NCBI RefSeq assembly: GCF_000427335.1
Contig: NZ_ATMR01000095.1
Location: 1-64,000, forward strand
DNA length: 64,000 nt
Origin: Winogradskyella psychrotolerans RS-3
GTDB lineage: Bacteria > Bacteroidota > Bacteroidia > Flavobacteriales > Flavobacteriaceae
Direction: 5' to 3'
Shown here: piece by piece, positions 25,230 through 36,206 of the stretch
How positions within the stretch are numbered: position 1 is the first letter of the stretch
Layout of the letters: each line of letters starts with the position of its first letter
Notes under the pieces: generated by a model
The model's input: the letters and a program-made list of their open reading frames with translations, nothing else
Databases searched by the model: none
What the model was told of the DNA's origin: nothing
Translations under genes and position numbers: made by a program

Positions 25230-25269
25230 CCAAAAAAAAGGATAAACTGAAACAGTCTATCCTTTTTAT
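25230..25269 (-). terminator. Intrinsic terminator after rplQ
   Basis: AAAAAGGATAGACTG and CAGTTTATCCTTTTT form a 15-bp stem (one G-T pair) around TTT, followed by more T on the minus strand. It ends the long ribosomal transcript about 115 bases after rplQ. Confidence 0.85.
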
Positions 25270-25382
25270 TTATTAATGCTTATTAACACTCGATAATCGA
25301 GATTTGTATAATACGAAAGCCAGTATAAATTTTTTATACATATTGCATTGAAAATCTTCTCGAACCTTCGTTAGCATATTTA

Positions 25383-25859
25383 CTATTCTTCTTCTTCGTT
25401 TGAAGCTTTAGATTCAGTAGCTGGTGCCGCAGCAGCTTTACTACCACCTCTTCTACTTCTACGAGTTGTTTTCTTAGGTGCTTTATCAGCATTGTAGATT
25501 TCGTTGTAATCAACTAATTCTATCATTGCCATATCAGCGTTATCACCTAATCTGTTTCCTAATTTGATGATACGTGTGTAACCACCTGGACGATCACCAA
25601 TCTTTGGTGCTACATCTCTAAACAATTCTGCAACCACTTCTGTTTGTCTTAGCTTAGCCATAACAATACGTCTGTTGTGCGTCGTATCTGTTTTAGATTT
25701 TGTAATCATAGGTTCTACAAACTGCTTTAAAGCTTTGGCTTTTGCAACGGTAGTGTTAATACGCTTGTGCTCTATTAAAGAACAAGCCATATTTGCTAAC
25801 ATTGACTTTCTGTGTGCTGTTTGTCTTCCTAAGTGGTTGAATTTTTTTCCGTGTCTCAT
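25383..25859 (-). CDS. rplQ: 50S ribosomal protein L17
   Basis: Large-subunit protein at the exit-tunnel side. The first 116 residues are the conserved L17 fold ('[20 protein letters not shown]'); a lysine- and alanine-rich, then acidic tail of about 40 residues ('[18 protein letters not shown]' to E-E-E-E) is the extension usual in Bacteroidota. Last gene of the ribosomal block. Confidence 0.97.
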   Translation of the reverse strand: MRHGKKFNHLGRQTAHRKSMLANMACSLIEHKRINTTVAKAKALKQFVEPMITKSKTDTTHNRRIVMAKLRQTEVVAELFRDVAPKIGDRPGGYTRIIKLGNRLGDNADMAMIELVDYNEIYNADKAPKKTTRRSRRGGSKAAAAPATESKASNEEEE

Positions 25860-25975
25860 GACTTTTGTTTTATCATCTTGCTACTAAACTCTTTATTGAG
25901 GAGCAAAATATGATTATTAATAATTATTTAAAATATGAATGCCACTCCCATAAAAACAGCAATGGCAAACTATAT

Positions 25976-26968
25976 TTAGTCTTTATCTAATTTATATTTG
26001 CTTAAGTCCATTCCGAAGTTTAAACCTTTTACATTCACTAGTTCTTCTAGCTCAGTTAAAGACTTCTTACCGAAGTTTCTGAATTTCATTAAATCGTTTT
26101 TATTGAATGATACTAAGTCACCTAAAGTATCTACTTCTGCAGCTTTTAAACAATTAAGCGCACGTACAGAAAGATCCATATCAACTAGTTTAGTTTTCAA
26201 TAGTTGTCTCATGTGAAGAGATTCTTCATCATAAGTTTCAGTCTGTGCTATTTCATCAGCTTCTAAAGTGATACGCTCATCTGAGAATAACATGAAGTGG
26301 TGAATTAATATTTTAGCAGCTTCTGTTAAAGCATCTTTAGGATTGATAGAGCCATCAGTTCTAATTTCAAAAACTAATTTTTCGTAATCCGTTTTTTGCT
26401 CAACACGGAAGTTTTCGATAGCATATTTTACATTCTGGATTGGTGTAAAAATTGAATCTGTAAAGATTGTTCCTATTGCTGCTGAAGCTTTCTTATTTTC
26501 TTCTGCTGGAACATAACCTCTTCCTTTTTCAATAGTCAATTCCATATTGATGTTTACTTTAGGATCTAAGTTACAGATTACTAAATCTGTATTTAATACT
26601 TGGAAACCAGAAATAAACTTCTGAAAATCACCAGCTGTAATTTGATTTTGTCCTGAGATAGAAATTGTAACAGTTTCGTTATCAACTTCATCAATTTGAC
26701 GCTTAAAGTTAACTTGCTTTAAGTTCAAAATCATTTCAGTAACATCTTCAACAACACCAGCGATAGTAGAAAACTCATGATCTACACCTTCTATTCTCAC
26801 AGAAGTAATTGCAAAACCTTCTAAAGAAGATAATAAAACTCTTCGTAAAGCATTACCTACTGTTAATCCGTATCCTGGTTCTAAAGGTCTAAATTCAAAT
26901 TTACCTTCGAAATCAGTAGAATCAATCATGATTACTTTATCCGGTTTCTGAAAATTTAATATTGCCAT
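25976..26968 (-). CDS. rpoA: RNA polymerase alpha subunit
   Basis: Scaffold for RNA polymerase assembly and promoter UP-element contact. The 330 residues contain the N-terminal dimerisation domain ('[20 protein letters not shown]', '[11 protein letters not shown]') and the C-terminal DNA-binding domain ('[20 protein letters not shown]'-like, '[17 protein letters not shown]'). Sits between rpsD and rplQ as in most bacteria. Confidence 0.98.
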   Translation of the reverse strand: MAILNFQKPDKVIMIDSTDFEGKFEFRPLEPGYGLTVGNALRRVLLSSLEGFAITSVRIEGVDHEFSTIAGVVEDVTEMILNLKQVNFKRQIDEVDNETVTISISGQNQITAGDFQKFISGFQVLNTDLVICNLDPKVNINMELTIEKGRGYVPAEENKKASAAIGTIFTDSIFTPIQNVKYAIENFRVEQKTDYEKLVFEIRTDGSINPKDALTEAAKILIHHFMLFSDERITLEADEIAQTETYDEESLHMRQLLKTKLVDMDLSVRALNCLKAAEVDTLGDLVSFNKNDLMKFRNFGKKSLTELEELVNVKGLNFGMDLSKYKLDKD

Positions 26969-27062
26969 ATTATTCTTCGTTTTAATTGTTATTTAGTTGC
27001 GCGATTTAAAAGTATGAAGAAGACTAATAAATCCTTTGGCTAAATACCAATATGATTAGTTA

Positions 27063-27668
27063 TTATTTAGAGTAAAGTTCAACGATCAATTGCTCGTTGA
27101 TTTGTTCTGGAATTTGGATTCTTGCAGGAACAGCAACATAAGTACCTTCCATTGTGCTTGTATTCCAAGTAATCCATTCAAAAACATTGCTAGAATTAGA
27201 CAATGAATTTTGTATCGCTTCTAATGATTTAGACTTTTCTCTAACACCTACCACATCACCAGCTTTTAATTGGTAAGAAGGAATGTTTACCTTTTCACCG
27301 TTTACTGTGATATGTCTGTGAGATACTAATTGTCTTGCACCACTTCTAGAAGGAGAGATTCCCATTCTATAAACAACGTTGTCTAAACGAGACTCACATG
27401 ATTGAAGTAAAACTTCACCAGTAATTCCTTTAGCAGATGTTGCTCTTTTGAACATGTTTCTGAATTGCTTTTCTAAAATACCATAAGTATATTTAGCTTT
27501 TTGCTTTTCCATTAACTGAACTGAGTATTCAGATTTTTTCCCACGACGTCTTGCGTTTCCGTGTTGTCCTGGAGGATAATTTCTTTTTTCGAAGGCTTTG
27601 TCGTCTCCGAAAATAGCTTGTCCAAATTTACGAGCTATTTTAGTTTTAGGACCAGTATATCTTGCCAT
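27063..27668 (-). CDS. rpsD: 30S ribosomal protein S4
   Basis: Primary 16S rRNA binder (201 residues). The N-terminus lacks the Cys zinc ligands of the zinc form, and the S4 RNA-binding domain ('[20 protein letters not shown]', '[19 protein letters not shown]') is intact. It is 215 bases from rpsK, with a terminator-like hairpin between, so it may be uncoupled from the genes before it. Confidence 0.97.
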   Translation of the reverse strand: MARYTGPKTKIARKFGQAIFGDDKAFEKRNYPPGQHGNARRRGKKSEYSVQLMEKQKAKYTYGILEKQFRNMFKRATSAKGITGEVLLQSCESRLDNVVYRMGISPSRSGARQLVSHRHITVNGEKVNIPSYQLKAGDVVGVREKSKSLEAIQNSLSNSSNVFEWITWNTSTMEGTYVAVPARIQIPEQINEQLIVELYSK

Positions 27669-27784
27669 TTTAAATTGTTTTTTAAGAGTGATAAATGAAT
27701 TAAGGTCTTAATCTTATCCTTCAAAAATCGTTGATCTCTTGTTGATACTTGTTAATATTTTTCAGTTTGCAAATTTATACAAAA

Positions 27785-27823
27785 TAAACTAATATCAGCA
27801 CATAAATGTGAGATATTAGTTTA
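27785..27823 (-). terminator. Hairpin between rpsK and rpsD
   Basis: TAAACTAATATC pairs perfectly with GATATTAGTTTA (12 bp) and is followed on the minus strand by TTTTGT. It looks like a terminator or attenuator inside the ribosomal block; rpsD, rpoA and rplQ may use read-through or their own promoter. Confidence 0.65.
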
Positions 27824-27883
27824 TTAATAAATTTAAGTAAGTATTTCTAACTGTTATAATTAGAAAACTGAATAGAATTCAGA

Positions 27884-28267
27884 TTAAACTCTACGTCTTT
27901 TTGGCGGACGACAACCGTTATGTGGTAATGGAGTTACATCAATGATTTCTGAAACTTCAATACCAGCATTGTGTATAGATCTTATTGCAGATTCTCTACC
28001 GTTACCTGGTCCTTTTACGTATACTTTCACTTTCTTTAAACCAGCTTCTTTAGCTACTGCCGACGCATCTTCTGCAGCTAACTGCGCAGCGTAAGGTGTA
28101 TTCTTTTTAGAACCTCTAAAGCCCATTTTACCAGCTGATGACCATGAAATTACGTCACCTTTTTTGTTTGTTAAAGAAATAATGATGTTGTTAAAAGATG
28201 CTGTGATATGAGCTTCTCCAATTGCATCAACTATAACTTTACGTTTTTTAGTACTTGCTTTTGCCAT
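27884..28267 (-). CDS. rpsK: 30S ribosomal protein S11
   Basis: Small-subunit platform protein, 127 residues, with '[20 protein letters not shown]' and the C-terminal [11 protein letters not shown] end that marks S11. 99 bases follow rpsM. Confidence 0.98.
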   Translation of the reverse strand: MAKASTKKRKVIVDAIGEAHITASFNNIIISLTNKKGDVISWSSAGKMGFRGSKKNTPYAAQLAAEDASAVAKEAGLKKVKVYVKGPGNGRESAIRSIHNAGIEVSEIIDVTPLPHNGCRPPKRRRV

Positions 28268-28366
28268 TTTATTTTAGCTTTTAGTATTAGTTTATAGTCG
28301 CTAGAATCCTAAACCGTTAAATTTCAAACAGATTCTTTCCAACGTCTAATAGACTAAAGACTATTA

Positions 28367-28741
28367 TTACTTAGTTACTTTCTTCTTGTTAGCAACTGTT
28401 TTACGTCTTCCTTTTCTTGTACGTGAGTTATTCTTAGTACGTTGACCTCTTAATGGAAGACCAACTCTATGACGAATACCTCTATAACATCCAATATCCA
28501 TTAATCGCTTAATGTTCATCTGTGTTTCCGAACGTAATTCACCTTCGATTTTAAAAGTTCCAACAGCTTCTCGGATTGCTCCAATTTCGTCATCAGTCCA
28601 ATCTTGTACTTTTGTGTTCTCATCAACTTTAGCTGCTGCTAAAATTTCTTGAGATCTACTTCTACCTACTCCGTAGATATAAGTTAAAGAGATAACTCCT
28701 CTTTTCTGTTTTGGTATGTCTACACCTGCAATTCTTGCCAT
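28367..28741 (-). CDS. rpsM: 30S ribosomal protein S13
   Basis: Small-subunit head protein, 124 residues: '[19 protein letters not shown]' start, '[20 protein letters not shown]' and a basic tail that contacts tRNA. Follows rpmJ after two bases. Confidence 0.98.
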   Translation of the reverse strand: MARIAGVDIPKQKRGVISLTYIYGVGRSRSQEILAAAKVDENTKVQDWTDDEIGAIREAVGTFKIEGELRSETQMNIKRLMDIGCYRGIRHRVGLPLRGQRTKNNSRTRKGRRKTVANKKKVTK

Positions 28742-28743
28742 AA

Positions 28744-28860
28744 TTACCCTTGTCTTTGTTTGAATCTAGGATTCTTTTTGTTAATGACGTAAAGTCTACC
28801 TTTCCTGCGCACCAACTTACAGTCTGCGCTTCTTTTCTTTACTGATGCTCTAACTTTCAT
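28744..28860 (-). CDS. rpmJ: 50S ribosomal protein L36
   Basis: A 38-residue [14 protein letters not shown] to F-K-Q-R-Q-G. Only one Cys (position 14) remains of the usual C-x2-C...C...H zinc site, so this is the zinc-independent form. It lies between infA and rpsM as is usual. Confidence 0.95.
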   Translation of the reverse strand: MKVRASVKKRSADCKLVRRKGRLYVINKKNPRFKQRQG

Positions 28861-28864
28861 CGTA

Positions 28865-29080
28865 TTAGTATCTATATGTTATGCGAGCCTTCGTTAAATC
28901 GTAAGGACTCATTTCTAATTTCACTTTATCTCCTGGTAGTAATTTAATATAATGCATACGCATCTTACCAGAGATATGTGCAGTCACTATATGACCATTT
29001 TCTAATTCAACACGAAACATAGCATTTGATAATGCCTCTATAATTGTTCCGTCTTGTTCTATTGCCGCTTGTTTTGCCAT
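28865..29080 (-). CDS. infA: Translation initiation factor IF-1
   Basis: Binds the ribosomal A site during initiation. 71-residue OB-fold: '[19 protein letters not shown]' and '[20 protein letters not shown]'. Sits between secY and rpmJ without adk or map, as is common in Flavobacteriaceae. Confidence 0.98.
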   Translation of the reverse strand: MAKQAAIEQDGTIIEALSNAMFRVELENGHIVTAHISGKMRMHYIKLLPGDKVKLEMSPYDLTKARITYRY

Positions 29081-29089
29081 AATTATATC

Positions 29090-30454
29090 TTATTGCGCAA
29101 CCGCTTTTCTGTTCTTTCCTGTTTTCATCAAGCCATCATAATGCTTATTCAATAAATAAGAATTTATCTGTTGCATAGTATCAATAGCCACACCAACCAT
29201 AATTAATAAAGATGTACCACCAAAGAATAATGCCCAACCTGCTTGCACGCTCATTAATTTCATAACGAATGCTGGAAAAACAGCAACTAAAGCTAGAAAT
29301 ATAGAACCTGGTAAGGTTATCTGTGACATAATTTTGTCTAAATACTCAGAGGTTTCAGATCCTGGACGTATACCAGGAATAAATCCACCACTACGTTTTA
29401 AATCATCTGCCATCTTGTTTGTTGGTACTGTAATTGCCGTATAGAAATAGGTAAATACTATAATTAATAAAGCAAATATTAAATTGTACCAGAACCCAAA
29501 CATGTCTTGAAAATTAGTTTGCATCCAAACTCCCGTGCTAGTATCTTTTAACCAAGCAGAACCACCTATTAAACTAGGAACAAACATAATTGCTTGTGCA
29601 AAGATAATTGGCATTACACCCGAAGCATTAAGCTTTAAAGGTAAAAACTGACGTGAACCGAATACATTCTTTTCATAACCACCAGAAGCAGTTCTCCTTG
29701 CGTACTGAACAGCTATCTTTCTAACTGCCATTACTAAGAATATAGATGCTAATATAATAAGGAACCAAATTACCATTTCTATTAAGATCATCATGAATCC
29801 ACCGTTACCACCTTCTAAACGAGAAGCAGCATTTTGAATAAATGATTGTGGTAATGTTGCTATAATTCCAACCATAATTAGTAATGAAATACCATTCCCT
29901 ATTCCTTTGTCTGTAATTTTTTCACCTAACCACATTGCGAATACACAACCAGTTACTAAAATAATTACTGAAGAAAAGTAAAATATATTTTCATTAAAAC
30001 CAGGAACTAACATAGCACTCATTGAAGAGGAACCTGATAATCCTGGAATACTAGCCAAATAGCCTGGAGCTTGAACCATACAAATACCGATGGTTAACCA
30101 ACGTGTAATTTGTGTGATTTTCTTCTGACCACTAGCTCCTTCTTTCTGAAGTTTTTGTAGATAAGGAATCGCAATACCCATTAATTGAACAACAATGGAA
30201 GCAGAAATGTAAGGCATAATACCTAAAGCAAATACTGAGGCGTTAGCAAATGCTCCACCTGTAAATGCATTTAACAACCCTAATATACCACCATCCATAC
30301 CAGCTTGCAAACCACCTAACGCATCAATATTAATGCCCGGTAATACTACCTGAGCACCAAAACGATACACTAATAACAGACCTAAGGTTAGAATAATTCT
30401 ATCCTTAAGTTCTGTGATTTTCCAAACGTTTTTTAATGTTTCTATTATTTTCAT
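29090..30454 (-). CDS. secY: Protein translocase subunit SecY
   Basis: Channel subunit of the Sec translocon in the inner membrane; 454 residues with about ten membrane segments. Family motifs: 'GILGLLNAFTGGAFANASVF' near the plug, 'ALGIMPYISASIVVQLM', and 'KRSGGFIPGIRPGSETSEYL' in the cytoplasmic loop that binds ribosomes and SecA. Ends nine bases before infA. Confidence 0.98.
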   Translation of the reverse strand: MKIIETLKNVWKITELKDRIILTLGLLLVYRFGAQVVLPGINIDALGGLQAGMDGGILGLLNAFTGGAFANASVFALGIMPYISASIVVQLMGIAIPYLQKLQKEGASGQKKITQITRWLTIGICMVQAPGYLASIPGLSGSSSMSAMLVPGFNENIFYFSSVIILVTGCVFAMWLGEKITDKGIGNGISLLIMVGIIATLPQSFIQNAASRLEGGNGGFMMILIEMVIWFLIILASIFLVMAVRKIAVQYARRTASGGYEKNVFGSRQFLPLKLNASGVMPIIFAQAIMFVPSLIGGSAWLKDTSTGVWMQTNFQDMFGFWYNLIFALLIIVFTYFYTAITVPTNKMADDLKRSGGFIPGIRPGSETSEYLDKIMSQITLPGSIFLALVAVFPAFVMKLMSVQAGWALFFGGTSLLIMVGVAIDTMQQINSYLLNKHYDGLMKTGKNRKAVAQ

Positions 30455-30463
30455 CCTATAATC

Positions 30464-30916
30464 TTATAAAGTTACAGCTTCACCACCAGCAGCTTCAATA
30501 GCAGCCTTTGCCGTAGCAGTAAATTTATGAGCAGTTACTGTTAATTTTGATTTTAACTCACCTCTACCTAAAATTTTAACTAGTTCATTTTTACCAGCTA
30601 ATCCCATAGTTACGAAAGATTCAAAACTAACACTATCCTTAATTACTTTTTCATCTATTAACTTTTGTAAAGTATCTAAGTTTATACCTTGATATTCTAC
30701 TCTGTTAATATTTGTAAATCCAAATTTAGGAACACGTCGTTGTAATGGCATTTGACCACCTTCAAATCCTAATTTCTTAGAATAACCTGAACGAGACTTT
30801 GCACCTTTGTGACCACGAGTTGCAGTACCACCTTTACCAGATCCTTGTCCACGTCCAATACGTTTTCCTTGATTTTTTACTGAACCTTCTGCAGGTTTTA
30901 AATTACTTAAATCCAT
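30464..30916 (-). CDS. rplO: 50S ribosomal protein L15
   Basis: 150-residue large-subunit protein with the basic, Gly-rich N-terminus ('GKRIGRGQGSGKGGTATRGH') and the C-terminal globular domain. Lies 15 bases after rpmD and nine before secY. Confidence 0.98.
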   Translation of the reverse strand: MDLSNLKPAEGSVKNQGKRIGRGQGSGKGGTATRGHKGAKSRSGYSKKLGFEGGQMPLQRRVPKFGFTNINRVEYQGINLDTLQKLIDEKVIKDSVSFESFVTMGLAGKNELVKILGRGELKSKLTVTAHKFTATAKAAIEAAGGEAVTL

Positions 30917-30931
30917 TTTTAAGTTATATTA

Positions 30932-31111
30932 TTAAGCTTCTTCTACAGAAACTAAGTGTTCAACTTTCTTAACCATACCAAGGATGTTTGGTGTGGCGTC
31001 GTGCTCTACAACTTGACCAATCTTCTTTAGACCTAAAGCTGCTAATGTAAGCTTTTGTCTTTTAGTACGATTGATTGCGCTTTTTACTTTCTTTACTTTA
31101 ATCTTTGCCAT
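30932..31111 (-). CDS. rpmD: 50S ribosomal protein L30
   Basis: A 59-residue ORF, M-A-K-I-K-V-K-K-V-K-S-A-I to L-V-S-V-E-E-A, with 'QKLTLAALGLKKIGQVVEH' typical of bacterial L30. It fills the gap between rpsE and rplO, where L30 is expected. Confidence 0.95.
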   Translation of the reverse strand: MAKIKVKKVKSAINRTKRQKLTLAALGLKKIGQVVEHDATPNILGMVKKVEHLVSVEEA

Positions 31112-31124
31112 CTTATCCTATCGA

Positions 31125-31649
31125 TTATCCGTTAAATACTTTTTCAAGTGAAATACCACGCTCTTTAGCTACAGACTTAGCATCTCTCAATTGTAATAAA
31201 GCATCAAAAGTTGCTTTTACTACATTGTGAGGGTTAGAAGATCCTTGTGACTTAGATAATACATCATGTATACCTACTGCCTCAAGAACAACTCTTACCG
31301 CACCACCTGCAATAACTCCTGTACCAGGTGCAGCTGGAATTATGTTAACTCTTGCTCCACCGTATTTACCTTTTTGCTCATGTGGAATAGTTCCTTTAAG
31401 AATAGGAATTCTCACTAAGTTTTTCTTAGCATCTTCAACAGCTTTAGCAATTGCGGTAGCAACATCTTTAGACTTACCTAAACCTTGTCCTACAACATTT
31501 GTTTCGTCACCTACAACAACAATTGCAGAAAAACCAAATGCTCTACCACCTTTTGTTACTTTAGTTACACGCTGAACGCCAACTAAGCGATCTTTTAATT
31601 CTAATCCGCTTGGTTTAACAAGCTCTGCGTTTTTATATTTTTGATACAT
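31125..31649 (-). CDS. rpsE: 30S ribosomal protein S5
   Basis: 174 residues; takes part in translational fidelity with S4 and S12. The double-stranded RNA-binding domain is seen in '[20 protein letters not shown]' and the C-terminal domain in '[20 protein letters not shown]'. Confidence 0.98.
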   Translation of the reverse strand: MYQKYKNAELVKPSGLELKDRLVGVQRVTKVTKGGRAFGFSAIVVVGDETNVVGQGLGKSKDVATAIAKAVEDAKKNLVRIPILKGTIPHEQKGKYGGARVNIIPAAPGTGVIAGGAVRVVLEAVGIHDVLSKSQGSSNPHNVVKATFDALLQLRDAKSVAKERGISLEKVFNG

Positions 31650-31655
31650 AATGTC

Positions 31656-32012
31656 TTAAAATTTAAGTCCTGCTTCTCTAGCACCTTCTGCTAATGATTT
31701 TACTCTACCATGATATAAGTAACCACCTCTATCAAAAGAAATAGTATCAACACCAGCCTTCTTAGCTTTTTCACCAACAGCTTTACCTACTAAAGTAGCT
31801 ACTTCTGTCTTATTTCCTTTAGACTTTACAATGTCCTTATCTCTTGAAGATGCAGCAGCTAAAGTTTTACCAGTAACATCATCTACAACTTGAGCATAAA
31901 TTTCTTTATTACTTCTAAAAACAGCCAATCTTGGTCTTGTTTCAGTACCAGATACTACCTTACGGATTCTGCTCTTTATTCTTAATCTTCTTTCGTTCTT
32001 TGTCAATGCCAT
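31656..32012 (-). CDS. rplR: 50S ribosomal protein L18
   Basis: Binds 5S rRNA; 118 residues with '[20 protein letters not shown]' and the C-terminal '[20 protein letters not shown]'. Ten bases after rplF. Confidence 0.98.
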   Translation of the reverse strand: MALTKNERRLRIKSRIRKVVSGTETRPRLAVFRSNKEIYAQVVDDVTGKTLAAASSRDKDIVKSKGNKTEVATLVGKAVGEKAKKAGVDTISFDRGGYLYHGRVKSLAEGAREAGLKF

Positions 32013-32022
32013 AACTTAATTA

Positions 32023-32565
32023 TTAAGCTGATTTACCTGCTTTTCTTCTAATTTCTTCACCAACAAACTTGATACCTTTTCCTTTGTAAGGTTCTGGCCT
32101 TCTAAAACCGCGAATCTTTGCAGCAACTTGGCCAACTAATTGTTTGTCAAAAGACGTTAATTTAACTCTTGGATTCTTACCTTTTTCTGAGATTGTCTCT
32201 ACTGTTACTTCTGGAGCGATGTCCAAAACAATATTATGAGAAAATCCTACGGCTAAATCTAATTTTTGTCCTTGATTAGATGCTCTATATCCTACACCAA
32301 CTAATTCTAGTTCTTTGGTCCAGCCTTTTGAAACACCTTCTATCATATTAGCAATTAATGCTCTGTAAAGACCATGTTTTGCTCTTAAATCTTTCTTATC
32401 AGAAGCACGATCTAAAGTAATAGTTCCGTCTTCTAATGTAATCTCAATCTCCGAATACTCCTGAGTTAACTCTCCAAGTTTACCTTTAGCGGTAATCATG
32501 TTGTCTTTAATCTCAAGTGTTACACCTTCAGGAACTGTTATTGGGTTTTTACCTATTCTTGACAT
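32023..32565 (-). CDS. rplF: 50S ribosomal protein L6
   Basis: 180 residues, two related alpha/beta domains; starts 'MSRIGKNPITVPEGV' and carries the C-terminal 'IRGFRRPEPYKGKGIKFVGE' signature. Confidence 0.98.
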   Translation of the reverse strand: MSRIGKNPITVPEGVTLEIKDNMITAKGKLGELTQEYSEIEITLEDGTITLDRASDKKDLRAKHGLYRALIANMIEGVSKGWTKELELVGVGYRASNQGQKLDLAVGFSHNIVLDIAPEVTVETISEKGKNPRVKLTSFDKQLVGQVAAKIRGFRRPEPYKGKGIKFVGEEIRRKAGKSA

Positions 32566-32577
32566 AATTTCCTGTTT

Positions 32578-32975
32578 TTAGTATACGTAACAAATAACTT
32601 CACCACCAACATTTTCTCTCTGCGCTTGTTTTCCTGTCATCACTCCGTGAGATGTAGAAACAATTGCAATACCTAAACCGTTAAGGATTCTTGGCATTTC
32701 GTTAGAAGAAGCATATTTACGTAAACCTGGTTTACTGATTCTTTGAATTTTTTTGATGACTGACTCTTTAGTGTCTTTGCTGTACTTCAAAGCAATTTTG
32801 ATAGTACCTTGTACTGAAGAATCGTCAAACTTATAACTTAAGATAAATCCTTGATCGAATAAAATCTTAGTTATTTCTTTTTTAAGTTAGATGCAGGAAT
32901 CTCAACCACTCTGTGATTTGCCTTTACTGCGTTTCTAACTCGCGTTAAATAATCCGCTATTGGATCTGTGTTCAT
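32578..32975 (-). CDS. rpsH: 30S ribosomal protein S8, split by a one-base deletion
   Basis: Essential 16S rRNA binder and usual translational repressor of the spc operon. The N-terminal part reads from the ATG at 32975 ([16 protein letters not shown]) to '[10 protein letters not shown]' and a stop; the rest ('[17 protein letters not shown]' onward) is in the next frame to the stop at 32578. One more base in the T6 run at 32878-32883 (A6 in the coding strand) restores a 132-residue S8. Loss of S8 is not viable, so this is almost certainly a sequence error. Confidence 0.95.
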
Positions 32976-33037
32976 ATGTATTAATTTGCGGTAGCGGTTT
33001 TCAGCACTATTGCCAAACCTGAAACCAATTTATAATT

Positions 33038-33307
33038 TTACCAACTTGCTTTTCTAACACCAGGAATTAATCCTTGGTTAGCCATTTCTCTAAACATTAC
33101 ACGAGAAATTCCAAATTGTCTCATGTAACCTTTAGGTCTTCCTGTAAGTTTGCAACGGTTGTGCTGACGTATAGGTGATGCATTTTTAGGTAACTTTTGT
33201 AATGCTTCATAATCGCCAGCTTCTTTTAAAGCTTTACGTTTCTCTGCATATTTAGCTACCGTTTTAGAACGCTTAACCTCACGGGCTTTCATTGATTCTT
33301 TAGCCAT
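33038..33307 (-). CDS. rpsN: 30S ribosomal protein S14
   Basis: 89-residue form without zinc-binding Cys pairs ('[20 protein letters not shown]'). Two bases after rplE. Followed by 62 bases before rpsH, the longest gap in this part of the block. Confidence 0.98.
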   Translation of the reverse strand: MAKESMKAREVKRSKTVAKYAEKRKALKEAGDYEALQKLPKNASPIRQHNRCKLTGRPKGYMRQFGISRVMFREMANQGLIPGVRKASW

Positions 33308-33309
33308 AA

Positions 33310-33861
33310 TTAATTCTTTTTAAATGGTAATCCTAGTTCTGTTAATAAAGACTTTGCTTCCTTATCGGTTTCAGCAGAAGTCACAAATGTGATATCCATT
33401 CCTGAAATTTTATTGACTTTATCAATATCTATTTCTGGAAAAATAATTTGCTCTACAATACCTAAGTTATAGTTTCCACGTCCATCAAAACCTGTAGCTT
33501 TAATTCCGTTGAAATCTCTTACTCGTGGTAAAGCTGAAGTTACTAAACGATCTAAGAACTCATACATTTGCTCTCCTCTTAATGTTACTTTGGCACCAAT
33601 TGGCATCCCTTTACGTAACTTAAAAGAAGCAACATCTTTCTTAGACATTGTATGTATAGCTTTCTGTCCTGATATTTTTGTAAGTTCTTCTACTGCGTGA
33701 TCGATTAATTTCTTATCCGCAACAGCAGCACCAACACCTTTAGATATTACTATCTTAGTAAGCTTAGGTACTTGCATTACATTTTTATATCCAAATTCTT
33801 CCGTAAGAGCAGGAACAATTTTGTCCTTGTACTCTTGTTTTAATCTTGCAACGTAAGCCAT
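33310..33861 (-). CDS. rplE: 50S ribosomal protein L5
   Basis: Binds 5S rRNA and contacts P-site tRNA; 183 residues, with '[20 protein letters not shown]' and '[20 protein letters not shown]'. Confidence 0.98.
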   Translation of the reverse strand: MAYVARLKQEYKDKIVPALTEEFGYKNVMQVPKLTKIVISKGVGAAVADKKLIDHAVEELTKISGQKAIHTMSKKDVASFKLRKGMPIGAKVTLRGEQMYEFLDRLVTSALPRVRDFNGIKATGFDGRGNYNLGIVEQIIFPEIDIDKVNKISGMDITFVTSAETDKEAKSLLTELGLPFKKN

Positions 33862-33863
33862 AG

Positions 33864-34175
33864 TTAAATTACTTCATTAGATTTTTTAGAAAATCTCACT
33901 TTATTATCGCCATCCATTTTATAACCAACTCTAGTTGTTTCTCCTTTAGAAGTTAACAACGATAAGTTAGAGATATGCATAGATGCTTCTTTCTCTACAA
34001 TACCACCTTGAGGACTTTGTGCACTTGGTTTAGTATGTTTCTTAACCATATTTACACCTTCCACGATGGCTTTGTTCTTATCTATTAATACTTTAAGTAC
34101 TTTACCTTCTGATCCTTTATGATCACCAGCGATTACTTTTACTGTATCTCCTGATTTTATTTTAAGCTTTGTCAT
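33864..34175 (-). CDS. rplX: 50S ribosomal protein L24
   Basis: Assembly initiator protein with a KOW motif ('[20 protein letters not shown]'). I take the ATG at 34175 (M-T-K-L-K-I-K) over a TTG at 34187 that would abut the rplN stop; the result is 103 residues, the normal length. Confidence 0.96.
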   Translation of the reverse strand: MTKLKIKSGDTVKVIAGDHKGSEGKVLKVLIDKNKAIVEGVNMVKKHTKPSAQSPQGGIVEKEASMHISNLSLLTSKGETTRVGYKMDGDNKVRFSKKSNEVI

Positions 34176-34187
34176 TTTATTTATCAA

Positions 34188-34556
34188 TTAAAGCACTTCT
34201 GGTGCTAATGATACTATTTTCATGAATTGTTTATCACGAAGTTCTCTTGCTACAGGACCAAAGACACGAGTTCCTCTCATCTCCCCTTGAGGATTTAAAA
34301 GCACACATGCATTGTCATCAAATCTAATATAAGATCCATCAGGACGTCTTACTTCTTTAGCTGTACGTACAACAACTGCTGTAGAAACAGCACCTTTCTT
34401 AATGCTACCGTTTGGTGCAGCATCTTTTACAGATACTACGATTTTATCCCCTACAGAAGCATACCTTCTTTTGGTTCCACCTAGTACACGGATAGTTAAA
34501 ACTTCCTTTGCACCAGTGTTATCAGCTACTTTTAATCTTGATTCTTGTTGTAACAT
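34188..34556 (-). CDS. rplN: 50S ribosomal protein L14
   Basis: 122 residues; '[20 protein letters not shown]' start and '[20 protein letters not shown]' end are diagnostic. Confidence 0.98.
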   Translation of the reverse strand: MLQQESRLKVADNTGAKEVLTIRVLGGTKRRYASVGDKIVVSVKDAAPNGSIKKGAVSTAVVVRTAKEVRRPDGSYIRFDDNACVLLNPQGEMRGTRVFGPVARELRDKQFMKIVSLAPEVL

Positions 34557-34558
34557 AA

Positions 34559-34816
34559 TTACTTCGCTCTTTCAATTATTTCTACTAATCTCCAACATTT
34601 AGATTTACTTAAAGGTCGTGTTTCCATGATCTTTACTGTATCTCCTTCGTTGCAGTCGTTTGTCTCATCGTGTGCGACATATTTCTTAGTCTTTAACACG
34701 AATTTTCCATACATAGGGTGTTTTACCTTCTTAACTTCTGAAACAACAATAGATTTCTCCATTTTGTTACTAGTTACGATCCCTATACGTTCTTTTCTTA
34801 AGTTTCTTTTTTCCAT
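34559..34816 (-). CDS. rpsQ: 30S ribosomal protein S17
   Basis: 85-residue OB-fold protein, '[20 protein letters not shown]' and '[20 protein letters not shown]'. Two bases before rplN. Confidence 0.98.
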   Translation of the reverse strand: MEKRNLRKERIGIVTSNKMEKSIVVSEVKKVKHPMYGKFVLKTKKYVAHDETNDCNEGDTVKIMETRPLSKSKCWRLVEIIERAK

Positions 34817-34833
34817 CTTTCAGCAGAATACAA

Positions 34834-35025
34834 TTATTGTACGTCTCTATTAGTTAATTCTGTTGCTACTCTAGCTACTGTGCGACGAGCTACTCGTAAC
34901 TGAATTGGGTTATCTAAAGGAGAAATTGTATGAGCCATTTTCAGGTCCGTATAACTCTTCTTAGATTCACTAAGTTTCTCTTGTAACTCAGCTATTGAAA
35001 GCTGTTTAATTTCTGATTGCTTCAT
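34834..35025 (-). CDS. rpmC: 50S ribosomal protein L29
   Basis: 63 residues, helical ('MKQSEIKQLSIAELQEKLSE'), near the tunnel exit. Between rplP and rpsQ as usual. Confidence 0.97.
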   Translation of the reverse strand: MKQSEIKQLSIAELQEKLSESKKSYTDLKMAHTISPLDNPIQLRVARRTVARVATELTNRDVQ

Positions 35026-35037
35026 AATATCTTTCTA

Positions 35038-35457
35038 TTAAGCTTCGTAATCTCTAGCTATGATAAACTTAGTTTTTACAGGAAGTTTCTGTGCTGCCAA
35101 TCGAAGCGCTTCTTGAGCTGTTTCTAATGGCACACCGCTTATTTCAAATAACATACGTCCTGGTCTTACAACTGCTGCCCAATATTCAACGGCACCTTTA
35201 CCTTTACCCATACGTACTTCAAGAGGTTTCTTTGTGATAGGCTTGTCTGGAAAAATTTTAATCCATAACGATCCTTCTCTTTTCATGTAACGAGTAGCGG
35301 CAATACGCGCTGCTTCTATTTGACGTGCAGTAATAAAAGTTGATTCTAATGATTTAATACCGAAAGTTCCATTTGATAACAAATGACCTCTTCCCGCATT
35401 TCCTTTCATACGTCCTTTTTGCTGCTTACGAAATTTTGTTCTTTTAGGCTGTAACAT
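35038..35457 (-). CDS. rplP: 50S ribosomal protein L16
   Basis: 139 residues; '[20 protein letters not shown]' start and '[20 protein letters not shown]' signature. Contacts the A-site tRNA. Confidence 0.98.
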   Translation of the reverse strand: MLQPKRTKFRKQQKGRMKGNAGRGHLLSNGTFGIKSLESTFITARQIEAARIAATRYMKREGSLWIKIFPDKPITKKPLEVRMGKGKGAVEYWAAVVRPGRMLFEISGVPLETAQEALRLAAQKLPVKTKFIIARDYEA

Positions 35458-35477
35458 TTTGTCTTTTCTTTAAAAAA

Positions 35478-36197
35478 TTACTTTCTACGACGAGATTGGT
35501 TCTTGTTTCCACCACGTCCACCTTTACCTTTTTGTTGTTTAGATAAACCGACTAATGGAGAAAGTTCTCTTTTACCATATACTTCGCCTTTCATTATCCA
35601 AACTTTGATGCCCAATCTACCATAAGTAGTATGTGCTTCTACTAGAGCATAATCAATATCAGCTCTAAAAGTAGACAAAGGAATACGTCCTTCTTTATAG
35701 TGTTCAGAACGTGCCATTTCAGCACCATTCAAACGACCACTAATCTGAATTTTAATTCCTTCAGCATTCATACGGATGGCAGCGGCAATAGCCATTTTTA
35801 TTGCACGTCTATATGAAATTCGGCTTTCAATTTGACGAGCAACACTTGCTGCTACTAAAAATGCATCTAGTTCAGGTCTTTTAATTTCAAAGATGTTCAA
35901 TTGAACTTCTTTGCCAGTAATTTTCTTAAGCTCTTCTTTTAACTTATCTACCTCTTGGCCACCTTTACCGATAATAATACCAGGTCTAGCAGTAGTGATA
36001 GTAACGGTTACAAGTTTAAGCGTACGCTCAATAATTACTCTACTTACACTAGCTTTAGATAAACGCGCGTGAACGTATTTTCTAATCTTATCGTCTTCGG
36101 CAAGTTTATCACCATAATCGTTTCCTCCGTACCAGTTAGACTCCCATCCTCTGATAATTCCTAAGCGATTTCCGATTGGATTTGTCTTTTGTCCCAT
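35478..36197 (-). CDS. rpsC: 30S ribosomal protein S3
   Basis: 239 residues with a KH domain ('[20 protein letters not shown]') and the C-terminal S3 domain; ends in a basic Gly-rich tail. Forms part of the mRNA entry tunnel. Confidence 0.98.
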   Translation of the reverse strand: MGQKTNPIGNRLGIIRGWESNWYGGNDYGDKLAEDDKIRKYVHARLSKASVSRVIIERTLKLVTVTITTARPGIIIGKGGQEVDKLKEELKKITGKEVQLNIFEIKRPELDAFLVAASVARQIESRISYRRAIKMAIAAAIRMNAEGIKIQISGRLNGAEMARSEHYKEGRIPLSTFRADIDYALVEAHTTYGRLGIKVWIMKGEVYGKRELSPLVGLSKQQKGKGGRGGNKNQSRRRK

Positions 36198-36206
36198 ATC
36201 TCTATC